Positions 1 to 14,025 are shown, counted from the stretch's first letter. The stretch is 64,000 nucleotides of DNA from Lethocerus indicus (GCA_019843655.1 JACDQD010000004.1:30205872-30269871); one strand, 5' to 3'. Made by a program: numbers and translations. The notes: a model not told the origin generated them from the letters alone.

Positions 1-3000
1 TCTGACGGAGGGGGGGGCGTTACCACGTGTTATACTATTCCATTATTTTATCGCCATAATAGCTTATATATAGATGTTACATCATTACTAACAGACGTCA
101 TACATCTCGACATTCATACAAACCCTTAAAAATCCAGTCACGCATATTTTTGAGCGCTGTTCCTTCCAATTCTAACCATCTTCTTTAATCTTAGAAAGAT
201 TTTTTCCATTCCATTCTCAAGTCCATTCTTCTTCCTTCCGCTTCCACTTCTCTACATTTTCTTTATATTCCTACCCAATATCAAAGCGTCTCCCTCTAAA
301 ACGATCCTCCACATCATCAATCATAGAATCCAAATATTTATCATTTATTTTGTCGTGTTGTTATAATCATCATATTTTCATCAAAAAGCCTTAGTTTCGT
401 ACATAGTCGGAAAGCAGAGAACGGTTTAGGAAATAATTACACTTATACGTAATTTCGATTTTTGGTATATTAACGCCGTTCGCTGATGGTGACTGTAATA
501 CGATCGGTTACATAGAAGTGTATAATATGATTTCATTGCACATTCATTCTCTGTATCCTGTCCGGGTTCGATTGAGACCCAAGTCTCGGACCGACTAAAC
601 TAGTTCTGGAGGCAATTTTCCGGACCGTGAAAATTATGTTAATGACGGAAGCGCGCCTTTCAATCTGCGCCCTCCCTTATTCATGACGTATTTGCATATA
701 TCTTCGCCAAGGATTCAGTGTATCCACTCACAATTTACACTGTCCTCTGACTCGTCCGGTCTGCGCTGATCTGATTAACATTTTAAAAACAGGATGTTTT
801 TCATGCCTTTATGACTGCCCAACAATGACCTCACCAACCTTTGCGACGCTACTAAAGACGGCGAGAAGACGAATCCGCTCTAGCGTAATATCAACATTTT
901 ATGGAAATTATCGGATTGTTTCTTAGTCGTAGTATACGCTGGCTTTAAGGATTGAAATGTGTTACCGGTTGCGTCAAGATCGGGCAGTAATTGAACAATG
1001 AGGTCCGTCCTACTAGTGTTGATTATGCGGGCTGAGGGTACTCGCAAAGTGCTAATGTATTGTAAGCGCGTGACTAATTTTATGTCTTAATCAAAGTGTA
1101 ATTCGGAGTACAAATTACGCGGTAGATCTTAATGAATTTTTTTTTCGGACTATTTTTTCTCGTTCGGAATAATTCATTCTCTTATACCATGATCGAAACA
1201 GTTATAAACATGTTCAAAAATTTAAAATTTTATTTTCTTCATGTTTATTTGACGAAATGTGATTTTCCTTCGCCTTGAAGAAAGCTCTATCAATTGTTTC
1301 TAATTTAAAAGAAAAGCTAACATTAATTTGTCGGTTGAAAACATTCGAACTGTGAAATCGTTATAATAATATGATTTATTGAAACATTCGATTTCTGATT
1401 TTGCAAACTAATTATTATCCCGGGTGTTGTAGCGGAAATCCAGATCAGTAATTGACGATGTCCCAGTTTATCCAATGAATAATCTTGAAAAACGGTTTTT
1501 TCTTTACTTTCTCTCGCATGCGTACGATACGTCCAATTAATTGTGTGAATGTAATAAAAAAGCCGTTCAAATCATTCAAATATTTAATATTTAAATCGAA
1601 AAGACCAACAGGGAAGATCGTATATTCATAATGATTAAGGCAATGATGGCGCTGGGAGACAGAAGAATAGAAGAGAGGGAGGACATGCTATTGTCACTTT
1701 GTATGGCTCTGCAGTCCTATTGTATTTTGAGTTCCAAGACCTCCTCTAAGGTCGGCGTCCACCTTATAGAATACACCTTTGTTTTTTTTTAAGAATCTAT
1801 ACTGAAACATCAATAGAAAAACAGGAAGTGAAATCGCTATTAATAGGAGGACAGTGGTAAAATAAACCACTCTTCGGTTCTTTAGATTCCGTCAATTCTT
1901 GTTTTCTTTGTATTATCAGCAATAGAGTTAATGAATTCACTTGAAGAAAGACAGAAGAGCGCAAGTATATTCGCAGGTCGAATATAAACGGGAGAAAAGT
2001 CTACTGCCATCGAATGGTATGGAAAATATATAAGTTAAATGTACTATCTCGTGTTCGATTAATGCACACCTTCTGGGCGATTTTAACTCGACCGTTGTTC
2101 ACATTCCAGAACGAATGAAGACCAGACGCGGCCGCAATCATTAAAACTAATCCGCATCGCCTCAATTTCGACCGTTTGTCTCGCAGTTAATTGCGTTTTG
2201 ACACGTTAATTGTTATATTCGAGTGTAATAATTCAGGAATTAGGTCGACGAGTTAATGAGTGGACGCCAAATCTGCATACGGAATATGCAAATGTTCCCC
2301 ATAAGGCCGTATGAATATTTATAACGTATAACTAGACTCGGAAGAGATATGTTTAACATTATCGCGTACCAATGTTCCCGAATTTAAAAGTGCCAATCTA
2401 TTTAATGTTCACACTTCCGTTTTAAGAAATGGACTATGAGTTTATAGAAGAATTATTTGAATTTAAAATAATATTGAAATAGAATCTCATTATTTGAATT
2501 TATAAATATCTCGCGAATGATTGTATTTTTATAATGTACATGTCAAATAGAACATATTTTCTATGAACATCGATTCCAACTAGAGGTTTCTAGAGGTTGG
2601 TGTTTGGCTGTTTCTTCTATAACGAAGATATAGATTTTTAATTTATATTGATACCTAAAGCGAGGTAATTAAATGGTAAATTGAAGATAATGATGGAGCT
2701 TAGTCTCAACTGCATTGTGGATACCAAGAATAAAGTTGCAAATATAAAAGAAAATTGTTCGCGAAAATGTTTAATGAACTCCATATTTACCTAGGATTGC
2801 AAATCGGCGTGCATTTGTAATTCGGGTAAATACTGTAATTATTGAAGGAAATAAACTGCAGTGCAAATCTTGACACCGGTCTAGCGTGACGCAAAGAGCA
2901 ATATGTGAGTAATGACGTGTAAACAAACACCGCAGAATAAATACCTTGTATTAACAATTACAAGCCAACTGTAATCATTGTAATCTTACGATTCAAGCTG

Positions 3001-3178
3001 CCATTTTTTTATTTTAACAAACTGGACGGTAGTCGTTAAAGAAATTAATAACATCTAAAGTTTGGTATTTGAGAAAATTTGCAAATCAAGAAGGGAACAA
3101 GCAGTGTAAAATAAAGTGCGGCTTTAAAAGTCGGCGGGGTACACTCTGTCACTCTCCCTCTTCCTCATCGCCCATTAC
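1..3178. other. gene-free AT-rich intergenic DNA
   Basis: I see no coding frame in this stretch. A G8 run lies at 10-17. Perfect POU octamers are at 690-697 (ATTTGCAT) and 2286-2293 (ATGCAAAT). Short AT palindromes occur near 1576-1595. Nothing else is recognisable. Confidence 0.6.
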
Positions 3179-3180
3179 CT

Positions 3181-3263
<83 letters not shown>

Positions 3264-3269
3264 GTCTCG
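3179..3269. repeat. (TC)n microsatellite
   Basis: Pure TC dinucleotides run from 3191 to 3257, inside a wider pyrimidine-rich flank. The open frame through it encodes only alternating Ser-Leu and is an artefact of the repeat. Confidence 0.97.
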
Positions 3270-3339
3270 CTGGCTGAGAGAGGTGCCGCTCCTTATAAAT
3301 CATGGTAACGCTGGCATAGAAACTCGTTTCATAATTCCG

Positions 3340-3425
3340 CTTGTCTCCCCCCTTCTTTCTCCCTCTTCGCCTTTCCCTCTATCCTTCTTCTCTCTCTCTC
3401 TCTCTCTCTCTGTCTTTCTCTGCCC
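3340..3425. repeat. pyrimidine-rich tract with (TC)n core
   Basis: A second CT-rich block has a pure TC core at about 3389-3411. It lies 130 bp after the longer TC tract and has the same strand orientation. Confidence 0.9.
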
Positions 3426-3429
3426 GGTC

Positions 3430-6274
3430 CCTTCTCCACTATAAAGCTATGAAAGTCAGGCGGAACTTTACCGGTCGATTATTTTAAACGGCATTCAATA
3501 TCTCACTCCCTTTATTGGACTGAAGATAGTGTGGCAGGACTCGGGAATGTGCGTAAAGGATTGTCGGAACCTATGTCGTATTCAACTGTCCAGTTCTAGC
3601 TAAAACGAGGATGTCGGGATGAAGTGACATCCTATCCAACTAGCACTTTATATAAACAAAAATAATATGGACGCAATGCACATAATAAATGAAGAATTCT
3701 CCCAACATTGAATATCCATTAGCAGGCGGAGGACCTCTTCTTCGGACATTACATTGCGAACATCTAAGTTTCGATAATAAAGTTGCGGATGTCGAATTAA
3801 TTGCTGAATTATTCTCCACTCGATATCGAGCGGCAATTGCGATCGACCCCTTTGAGAAAACGCTCTAATGGAACCCATTAAGAATTTCTCCTGAGCGCGC
3901 TGCAAATAATTCTCTTGGGGGGAATGAACGCCGCCAACTTGAAATTATTAAACGGAGGAGGAGGAAGCCGGAGGCCCATCAGGCTGATTTAGTGCACAGA
4001 CTTGGTCCAATAGTTGTCGCTCGCTGTACAAGTCCGTTCAGAGGTTTCTTACTTGAGATTTCAACACTTATTTCATTATTATTGATCAACTATATTATAC
4101 TTTCTTCTGCATACCGTATCAATCAACATACTTCTGCCAGAAAATTGGACGCAGGCTCAAAGCAGAATGTGTTTTCGTGCACGTATTGCCAAATTTCATA
4201 GTTTAAAATTTAATAATAGTAATAATTTTACATAATTCCGAGGGAGTAAGTTTCCGTCCTGGTCTGGTTTCTTTGAATTCCGTACTCTTTGTGTCCGTTA
4301 TATTTAAACACGAATTAGTCGTAACGAAAAGTTCACTCTATTATGTAAATTTTTACAAAACGATTGGGTAAACGCAAATGTAAAAAGACAGCTAAAACGT
4401 AGGGCCCGAAATTGTATTTTATCAACCGTTTTTTGCGTAGGCGAAGTGTCTGAAAGTCGAATTACATTCGACACCTATCAGAACATTTCAGTTTGCCATT
4501 ATGGTAATTATTGTAGTTGTGCATTTAGCTGGATAATGTTCTTTCATTTTTTAGAAAAAAATACGACGAAGGGATGTAATGATATTTAATTTCTACGTTA
4601 AGCCCGGACAGATATGACTTCACAACAGGTCTTTTTGATAAATTCACTAATTATATCTAATTTAGACCATATTTTCGAGTAAAATAGACGGGGAATGAAG
4701 GGAGAAAAGTTGCTAAACCGTTTCGACGCTATACTATATATGGATATGGAACACCGCGTTTTCTAAATAAATTATACCGGATAAATATTTAAAAATAAAA
4801 TTTCCGTTCGCGGATCAGAATTTCTCCATGAAATATATAATATTCAATGATTGTTTAGTTGCCGCTGAAGTTTTAATGATTCATCGAATTCGATAATTAT
4901 AAATTCAAAGAGACGTGATTTCACCCCGTGTGCTGTGTTTTAAACGAATGTTAAGCGTCACCGATATAACATGGGTCGGGTATTCGGACGTGTAATGGAA
5001 TACGTCCGGATGCGACTGACGCAGGGAGATCCGATATTTTTATGTTTTTTGGTCGAGCATATAGAAATGAAATTAAACGGGCACGGCCATAACTTAAATT
5101 GGGATGAATTAAAAGGACCCCCACTGCCACCCCCAGTAACTCTAAACTCCGGGTTAATTGGAAAGCGGACTCTGAGGCGGAAAATATACAGACGAGGAAA
5201 TACAATTGATCCATAAATATTATTTTGTGTCCCGGGCGTTAAAATATAACTTTTCGGCGATGAGTCCGCCAAATAAATACGAGCAGTTGATGAATTCCCC
5301 CCCAGGCCGAAGTTATACCTCGTACATAAATCTCGCATCACAACATTGTCCGTTCGCCTATAACTGTATTGGAGCTAGGCGGATTGTAATTCGGGGAAGA
5401 GCGGTGAAATGACGCCAACACTCGCTCTAATATCTGCCTCGACACAGGCTGTGTGTGCACGGCGCGGCATAAAGCAAGGCGGAGTTCAAAGCCGTTTGAA
5501 AGGTCAACATATAACTGTTCCTACGCCAGACCGGTTTCGGTGTTTGATCACTCGGGTGTACCGGGGACGGGAAGCTTCATGCGACATGCGACCGACCGTC
5601 TTACGAGACAGTAACTGGAGACCCAACTGTCTAGACGATCCACCGACGCTGCTCAAGTTTTGTCGAGAAGCCAAAAAACCGCTCTAACATAATAACGCAC
5701 AATTACCTAATCTACAAATACTACAAGGCTTATTTATCAATTTTCCTACCTTACTTCCAACTTCCATTTCCTCGTTAAACATAGTAAAAAAGCCACGTGT
5801 AAGAATAAAAGAAAATCAATTATTTACTCCTCATTTAGACTCTGCTAGTTTAGCAACAACTTCTTCAAAGCAACAACAATTTATTATTGTTTATCAAAAA
5901 ATAATTCCAACATATTGCATTCGGAGTGGTGCCATATTTAAAAAAAGTCAACACCAGAGAACTGCGGCATTTATTAACAATTTTCTACTAACGTAATACC
6001 AGACGGTATTACGAAGTTTCTCTTGTGAAATTTCGTCGTTGTTCCATTTGAAATTCGAGGGAGTACTAATTTATACGAAACCGATCGTAATATCCAATCA
6101 ATTTGTGAGTACGAACTCGCCTTTCTTATTATGATATTGGGGGGAGTAAGAAGGGTAGTTGCAATTTTTCTGGGCGCTACGTGCGTGCTCGCGACCCGAC
6201 GAAAGCAGTTTGTTGTCGGTTGCGAAATCGATTTTAGTAATTGGCCGGGCGACTAACTTTGTCGTTTAACGTTT
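3430..6274. other. gene-free intergenic DNA
   Basis: A short GGA run is at about 3953-3965. Between 4950 and 5690 several frames stay open on both strands for 80-130 codons. None resembles a known protein, and the overlap on both strands argues for chance openness in more G+C-balanced DNA. A doubtful copy of the dispersed GAAACCGG motif lies at 5525-5553 and is listed separately. Confidence 0.5.
5525..5553 (-). repeat. doubtful, degenerate copy of the dispersed GAAACCGG structured motif
   Basis: The minus strand reads GAGTGATC, a short spacer, then ACCGAAACCGGTCTGG. The 3' half matches the better copies at 14001-14018 and 36141-36175. The 5' CTGANGA box and the GGC/GCC stem are not preserved, so this may be coincidence. 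Confidence 0.3.
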
Positions 6275-6428
<154 letters not shown>

Positions 6429-8441
6429 CAGGGATAGGACGCGATAACATCTGGGACAGTACACGGTTATAATTAATCACAACCGTACATTGGGCGCCAA
6501 TTGAAATGACGATATGAATTCCTTTTCGATTCAGAGGCCCGACACAACCTTTCAGGTTAATCGCATGCGCGCAAACTAATAACACGAGATAAACGGTTCG
6601 GTTAATTGAAGAAAGCGGTTGCATTCTGAGAGTGCCAGTTAGTTGTTGTTTAATTGGGATTTCAGCGTAACCTAAATGCGTATCACCTTCATTAGGCAGT
6701 TGCCGACATTTCATTACTCGCCGCTACAGAATAATAAGAAAAGAAAGCCACTCTGACTTTGACTCAGACAACTGTACGACTGTTACGGTCAATACAGAAA
6801 TTTTTCATTTTAAATTATGAGAAAAGTACAGATACGAATTGAATAATTTAACCTTCAGTCTGATTTTTCAATAAAAAAAAAATGCAAAACAACATAAAGA
6901 GCAGGCGGGGCCACACCTACAACCGACATGCCTGTTAGGAATGGCATCACTCATGCCATCTTCCGCCTCCACCCGCTGAATTTCTCCTGCAATTCTTGTA
7001 TCCGGGGACAGAAAATACAATATACTTCCATTTTCAAACCGGTCCGGGCAAAGAAAGATTATTTTCATTAGCTAAAAATATAACTGTCGAGTCGTATACA
7101 CTGTCATATTTAAACTAAACCAATGACTTGGGCTTAGGGAATGTCAAGAGATTACTTGTCGGACTGTATTTTATGTAATAATAGTAGGTTAATGACCGGC
7201 GTGAACTTATGTAATTTTGAAACTCGAGGTATCAAATAGAGATTATTTGAAGTCGTAATTTTTGAGCGAATGGAAAAAGAACTGCAGTAAGATCTGGTTG
7301 ATCTGGCAAATGGAACTCAATACTCACTCAATTCCTAGGTTCAAGAATTCAGAAGTGTTCGTTCAAATATATTTGAAATAGACCACGGCCGGATACCGTT
7401 TTTTATTTATATTTTTTTGTGGCGATAGAACTACACGGTAATATCGATGTACAGTTTTTTTCGGACATTCCGATTGCAAACAATTTTCCCGATCTCCATC
7501 TTATCTGGCGCTGGTCCCGGAATATGGACACAACTTGTCCGATTCGCCAGATAAGGTTGTCTTGAAAAAAACAAACACAAAAGAGAAAAAATAAAATTTC
7601 ACAATTGGCTTTTTTCCAAGATGTCCACCAGTACGTGTAGTGGTAGCGGCGTTATCTGGGCGGCCGATACGCCTTGTATCCTGTCATTTCCGTTATCTCT
7701 CGTCCACCGCCCACCAGATATACGTATTCGCTTCTTTCTTTTTTTTTGCTCCCTCGACCACTTCCACTGTTGTACGGACAGGAAACATCAATTGGAAGCG
7801 CCCTTGTCTCCCGAAATTACTGTAATCGCAATATGTTCGGGGGAGCCGACAGAAAAAAAGTCACCTCAAGAAAAAGGTGTCCGGCTCAGGACCTGTCCGT
7901 CGCAGTGTTATGGACATCTTCGATATAGAGAATGAGGAGCGATTCTTATTAAAATTTTATATAATAACATTTAGTTCAAGATTACAATCGGAAGAGGAAA
8001 CAATTCGCACTGGCCAGGATATACTCCCGCGACCCTCCCGACCTGTCTCCCCGATGCGTATATTAGAGTTTATTTTGTTATCATCAAATTTCTGTGGACT
8101 AACGTAACGACGCGTCTCTGATACGATAATGATACGGCTCGTTCAATATTTCCGATATCGGCAGCGATTAGGTTCGTGGCGCTAGCCTCCCGACTTGATG
8201 CACGAGCGGCAGTATAAATTTTAATGTAGAGCGAGCGGCGAATGAAATATAATAGGAATAATTACCTTATCATCCGTAGATTGAGGGATAGCGGTAGAAA
8301 GACGCACGCGGAAGGAAGGAATAACAGTTGGCACGTAAATTTTCATGCGGATCCATAGATATTGACCGATAAGGGGGGACGAGGGTATACGATGGCGTTA
8401 GGCCAACGGTAGAGTCCAACGGGTGACAAAATTATATCAAA

Positions 8442-8443
<2 letters not shown>
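6429..8443. other. gene-free intergenic DNA
   Basis: I recognise no gene. From 7620 to 8107 several short frames are open on the plus strand, without similarity to anything I know. Confidence 0.5.

Positions 8444-8498
<55 letters not shown>
8444..8498. repeat. (AT)n microsatellite
   Basis: Uninterrupted AT dinucleotides of about 55 bp. The tract is self-complementary and can form a cruciform. Confidence 0.97.
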
Positions 8499-8500
<2 letters not shown>

Positions 8501-11500
8501 GGGCAGTATATTTACATAGCCGCAATTTATGAAAGAATTAATCTTGTCGAAGCTCAGTTTAATGTTGAAACATGAAAGTCCGAGCAGACTAGATGATAGA
8601 TTAAAAGACAATGACTGGGTTATCAGTCTTTAAATGTTTATGAAAAATAGTGGCAACAAGAATTACATTATTTACAAATTTACCTGCCACATTCGGACCA
8701 GATACAGTTTTAATTCTTATTGTACAATGCGTACAAATAGCTATACATTATATTGTACAATTGATGACAAAATAATATTCCTAATGAATACATATTGCGA
8801 ATACATACATACTACTAGTTAGAGCCACATTTTAAAGGCAATGATACACATATGATATTATTTCTAGATATTTATTTCCAAAAGTAGTTGAATTACAGAC
8901 AGAATTTCCAACTTCTATTCATCCAATCTTCTATTAATAATAGCAGACTCTCAGTTCGACAATATTTTAATTAACAGGGTTTAATAAGATTACGATATTT
9001 TGTAATTAACATAATTGTTTTCATAATAATTATATGTTTGTATACTGCAATATTTTAAATTGAATTTTTGACATATGGTTTAGTATGCAATGATAAAGTT
9101 GGACGAAGCTGCAAAGATGCAATCTTTAACATATTCAGGACAAGGGAAATTCCCAGGATGAGAGAAGAAGGATTCCGCTTTCGTAATGGCAGACGTCTTT
9201 AATCCAATCCAAGGCCGGGATTAAGATCCTGCCGGTTCTCCTGCGCATTATCCTAATGGTTGAATTAATTCTTCCAAGACAATAACTCTTACAGAGATAT
9301 TTTACCGAGCCTTATTATTATTTAATTCAATTTACCGTCTAATGTGGGAAGAGCGACGCCATGATAATAAGGCCGCCCTTTTCACTCTGTTTTCCTACGT
9401 CAAATAACGATGGTTATAAATTATTTCTTTTTATAATCGAATTATCGACTAAAAGAGCAAAAAAATATTTGTTTTCAAATTCTGACACGTTTCTGCAAAT
9501 TTCACCCGTCAATAATCATCATTTCAATTATCCTTTCAATTTCACCACACCGGAGAAATTTACTCAGTATGCCTTCAGTTTGTCTGGTGACTGAACCTTT
9601 GGAGTAAATACAGATATATTTTCATATTAATCTCTAGGCTTATAGAAATAAATTCGGAGGCTATTTATTTACACGATAAAATTTAACACATTTCACACAT
9701 TATTACAAAAATTCAATGCTGTTGGAAGAATTAGTACTTTTTTTAAACTCGAAATAAATTAAAATAGCGGATCAGAAATACAAACGAAGTTGTATTATAG
9801 TTTCTCAAACAATGTAGTCCTACTTATGTTGAATATGTACATATGGTAATTAATGTTTTATCTAATAGAACGTTCTATAAATAGCAATTCCTCCCATTAT
9901 AAAATTCATTACCAATGTATATATAACATGAATACATTTTATTTTAAAAATAAAATCATCTCACATATTACATCTATGCTTCTATTCAAGCCCTAACAAT
10001 TACAATCTCTGTTTTACCAAATCCAAAAGGAAATCCAGGGAACAGAAAAACATTGTGGTAACTTAACAATATATTATGAAATTAATATACGGAAGTGCAG
10101 ATAATTACGAAATATACCAAATTTGTGTGTTGCCGTATATTAGAATGCCTGATGTGCGGGGGCGGTGAGGATCGGAGGGTTGGTTGTTGGCTGGCGGTGA
10201 GGGTGGACACAGTTGGACGACTCCTCAATTCTCGGCTAGTTTAAACTGTCGGCATGGTCCGTTCTCAAAGGGGCCGCCGCTGATACTAAGCTGGGTGGGC
10301 TCAATGTACGCCCCGAACAGAAAACATAGACCGGCCACCCCCCCCATCCACCACGGCACCCACCACCCACCTTTGGCCATCTTAACACAAAGTCCCGCAT
10401 TCTTAACACGGCCCGTCACTTCTCCACGAATACTTCTTCTGTCTTCACCAGATACATAACCGTTAAAACGGCCGTCGTGTTTCCACAATACAGCCAAATA
10501 TTTATTCCCAGTATCGGCGTAAAATCCAATCTTTGACTTTCCAAAAAACAGGTTCCGTGCACATATGCATACAAGATTGTAAAACATTTTCGAGATATGC
10601 CAAATGTTTTTAAATCACAGCGGAAAAAATCTCGAAACCAGGTTAAAATAATTTATGAGAACTGAGTGATTCAAATATGTCCGGGGGAATAAGATTCCTG
10701 TGCAAAATATGAATACTTTTGGAGATAGACTTATTTCCTTCGTCTCTTTGAATTATTACCTAATCTCAGTGTTGTACCTGTCTTCTCTTCGATCCAACAT
10801 TATTTATGATTTATGCCAGCACTGCCAATGAACGTACATGAAATATTGTTTGTCGGTTTCACTTATGCAGTCTTTGCAGTTGGGAGCTTAAGGAAATAAT
10901 ACCCGAAACGCAGTAGTCTGTCTGCGAGCATAATTGTTCACAGAGCTGTCGTGAGACATTCATTATTTTTCACCGAAGCCGGTAACCAATTACGGGCGGC
11001 CAATTATTTTTCGCGTAATTGACAACGAATAAATAATTACGATAACGATTCAACAATTAATGCGGGCAACAATATATATAATTAATTGTTAAACAATTCT
11101 AGGCGTACGCTCGGAGTCGTGCGAAACGAGTCGCGGCGAAACTGCCGTAATGGCGGCGAAATTGTGGACAATAAATTAAAATAAACAGGGTTATACTTAT
11201 TTTCTTCTGCCGGGCGAAATTATGCAATAATAACAATAATAATAATAATGTTTGGCTCCGGTAATTATTTCCCTTGCGTCAACCGAATTTGAATTTTTCG
11301 TACCCGTTAGCCGCTGATGACTCCATTGTGAATTCCACCGCGTATTAATTACTCCCTTAGAATATTACTATTTTTATAATATCCGATTTCCCACCGCCAG
11401 TCGGTCAAACTGTTTTCCATTAGAAGGTTATTTATTTCCCTATTGTACCATTTCAGGAAAGGAGAATTCATAATTATCCGCTGTGCGAAAACGGGGACAA

Positions 11501-12078
11501 GCGATTTATACACGAATGACACGAATTATATCTTGTCATTAGAATACTATTGCCAAGCGGTCTATAAAGATTATTTAGGTTCCCACACTTATAATACACA
11601 AAAAAAGGAATTAAACATTGCTCGAATTGTATTAATATTAATGATATGTAATAAAATCTATACTGAAGGACTGATATAAAATTTGGACAAATCCTCAAAA
11701 AAATATCACAAAACCACATTTCACAGTTGCCGTTATCCCCGTTACACGTAGCTCTCCTTCACTTGGATGGATTCCAATACTCCAGGTGATCCTACAACCT
11801 TTGGATACATAAATGAAATACTCAGTTATTGAAATTGATTTGCGTAAGAAAAGTAATATGATTTTTCTGTTTATAGTTCATAGAACAATACGGATCAACT
11901 ACGTTTCAACTTTCGGATTTGTTTTAAGCTATTGCGTTTATAGTTTCGCATCGGGTCTTGCAGAAAATTTGCCTGCTTATTATGAAATTCGAACCAAGTG
12001 TAAGGTATGTTTTATTTCAAAATTTAAATCTTTCCATTATTATATGTGGAAAACAAACTGAAAATACCTAACTTGAAC

Positions 12079-12080
<2 letters not shown>
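8499..12080. other. gene-free DNA, mostly very AT-rich with one G+C-rich island
   Basis: The stretch from 8500 to 10130 is very AT-rich. An inverted repeat with 10-bp arms (ATTTTATTTT and its complement, 1-nt spacer) is at 9936-9956. A G+C-rich island at about 10150-10470 stands out against both flanks. It contains a 120-codon minus-strand frame (10225-10587) that matches nothing I recognise. Confidence 0.5.

Positions 12081-12122
<42 letters not shown>
12081..12122. repeat. (AT)n microsatellite
   Basis: About 42 bp of uninterrupted AT dinucleotide. Confidence 0.97.
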
Positions 12123-12126
<4 letters not shown>

Positions 12127-13484
12127 GTCAACGATTTAACTTTTGAAATCAGGTTGGCCGTACAATGCGACATCCAATGTCGGTTTTTTTACGTCGCCGG
12201 AGGTTTCCCGGCTAATTTAATTATGAGGAGAGCTCGCTCGAACTTCCGAACGGCTAATTGAACTGGCACCGGCCCGAGGGCAGTGGAGCCTGAAACGAAC
12301 CGGCGGCGTCACAACTGATTACCTCCCCGACCGGTGTGGCAAATCACACATTTCTTTTAATCGGGAATCGTATCCGACAAAGGAGATTGTTTTCCCTTAA
12401 TAAAACTGATAACAAACAGAAAAAAAAACAAAAAAAATAGGCTCGCCCCGACTGTTTAGTGTAATTAGAGGGTTGTCGGTAGGGGAGGGAGCGAGCGTGC
12501 GTGCGTCCGTGGGTGCGCCGCCTCCTCCCTCGACCTTTCAATAAATCATTGAAAGGCCTCCCACGACACACCACACACACCACTTCGCCTTTATCACATC
12601 AATCCTATTATAATTACCTTTATTACCCCAGATTCAAAGTCTGTTGAGATCGGCTAAAGTGAATTCGCAGACCTCGCAATTTACAGTCTTCTCCACAAGA
12701 ATCACACTAATTCTCTTGTCGCTTGGATCGTTGAACTGTGGCGTTATTTTTTTATTTAGGCGTCCCAGTCTATCACGCGTTTAGTGTATGATAATAATTT
12801 TGAATTAATAAAAAAATGAAACTGTAAGGTAAACTTTCGAAAACTCTTTGGTCCTGCAAAAGTGTGGAGTTAAAAACTATTCAAATTTAAATGTTCCGCT
12901 AGCATACAGGCAAATAACAAAAAATAGATTACTGGATAAATAACGGAAATAAAATTTCCTCCAGCCGTAACATATTTTGTATCTCTAAAAATAATTAACT
13001 GATTAAAGTGACGGAACTCAGTTTTGATGAATATTATTCATTATCGTATTTCTTTTAAATGGTAATACCAGAAGAAATTTTTTTAACCTTTAAAACTTTT
13101 TTTAATATAAAAAGGGATCAATAATCCTTCGAGCTATACATCTTCCTCGGATAGGGATATTTAATGATTGACCAGTAATATTAGAAAGCATGAGGAGAAA
13201 GCTTTAAACAATGTAAAGTTCGCCAGAAAACTAGAAAATAGTCGTTATTGAAGAATACATTTGTCACACTTTCGGAGATAACACCAGCGTCGGATGTTTA
13301 CCGGAATCCGTATTTTTTCCAGTGATTGATGACGTTTTAATGGAGGTCATAAATCGTGGGTTCATAACGATGAATTGGCGATTTGAGGAAGCGGATATCC
13401 AACTGAGGGGGAGTCCTCGCCGATAACGATATCCAAGGTAACCAACCTTATCATTACTGATCATTTGATACTGTAATTTGTACA
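12123..13484. other. gene-free intergenic DNA
   Basis: A G+C-rich segment at about 12240-12600 is followed by AT-rich sequence. No coding frame or RNA gene is recognised. Confidence 0.5.
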
Positions 13485-13502
13485 TACACACACACACACA
13501 CA
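13485..13502. repeat. short (CA)n microsatellite
   Basis: About nine CA dinucleotides flanked by CATA variants. Confidence 0.85.
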
Positions 13503-13880
13503 TACATACTCTGATTCCTAATGAAATTTATATTAAATCAATTCAAAATATTGTGAAAGGTAAAAATAAATTATTTAAGATAAATTTATAAGTAACAATA
13601 ATTGATAATTGATGGTACTTCCATTATATGTACTATATTAACTGATAATTTATAAACTGTTAAATCCAATAGACATTTAAATTGTACAAAACACATATTT
13701 TCTTGCTAAATAAAGATTAAAGTTTCCATTTGGCAAAAGATGGGCTTCAAGATGTGATTTCAATTGAAGAGTAACCAGGAATACATGTAAAATGGATATT
13801 CAATTAAATATATAACATACATAAACTAAAAATAGCATCATTCTTACGTTGTTTTAAGATCTCCCAGATTTCTTCTTATT

Positions 13881-13915
13881 CTAGACCCATATCGACTTCT
13901 CGCCATCTTCAGTAG
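13881..13915 (-). repeat. dispersed structured motif, copy A (CTGAAGA ... degenerate 3' half)
   Basis: The minus strand reads CTACTGAAGATGGCGAG, then AGTCGATATGGGTCTAG. The 5' half is identical to copy C at 30389. The 3' half is a worn version of GCCGAAACCGGTCTAG. Similarity to copy D continues for about 35 bp past the motif (TAAGA, then GGGAGAT). Confidence 0.6.
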
Positions 13916-13987
13916 CATTCTGTTGGGAGAATAGCATACCGTCCGGAGACATAGGCATGTGTTTGCTGGTGCGGTATCCTAGGGCTG

Positions 13988-14018
13988 CTAGAAATGGTCA
14001 AAGCCGAAACCGGTCTAG
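13988..14018 (+). repeat. dispersed structured motif, copy B
   Basis: The plus strand reads CTAGAAATGGTC, AAA, then GCCGAAACCGGTCTAG. The 3' half is the consensus form. The CTGANGA box is altered to CTAGAAA, so a folded core is unlikely to be intact. Confidence 0.6.
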
Positions 14019-14025
14019 AAGAAGA

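Larger units (their letters stand above)
13871..14025. mobile_element. snap-back element: two structured-motif copies facing outward
   Basis: The left end carries TCTTCTTATTCTAGACC (13871-13887). The right end carries its imperfect reverse complement, GGTCTAGAAGAAGA (14012-14025). Just inside each end is one copy of the dispersed motif, on the minus strand at 13881-13915 and on the plus strand at 13988-14018. The roughly 70-bp middle is not repeated. This layout suggests two head-to-head insertions or a small inverted-repeat element derived from a retroelement end. I see no coding capacity and no clear target-site duplication. Confidence 0.5.

Noticed and set aside
545..600. Possible tRNA B box (GGGTTCGATTGAGACCC)
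   Set aside because: The B-box consensus fails in its 3' half and no A box or acceptor stem can be paired upstream.
10225..10587. 120-codon minus-strand frame as a gene
   Set aside because: No recognisable domain and no splice context. It coincides with a G+C-rich island where chance open frames are expected.
13485..13502. Telomere-type or CRISPR-type repeat arrays
   Set aside because: Only simple dinucleotides occur here. The TTAGG motif appears at most as two tandem copies (near 51955), and no spaced direct-repeat array exists anywhere in the window.
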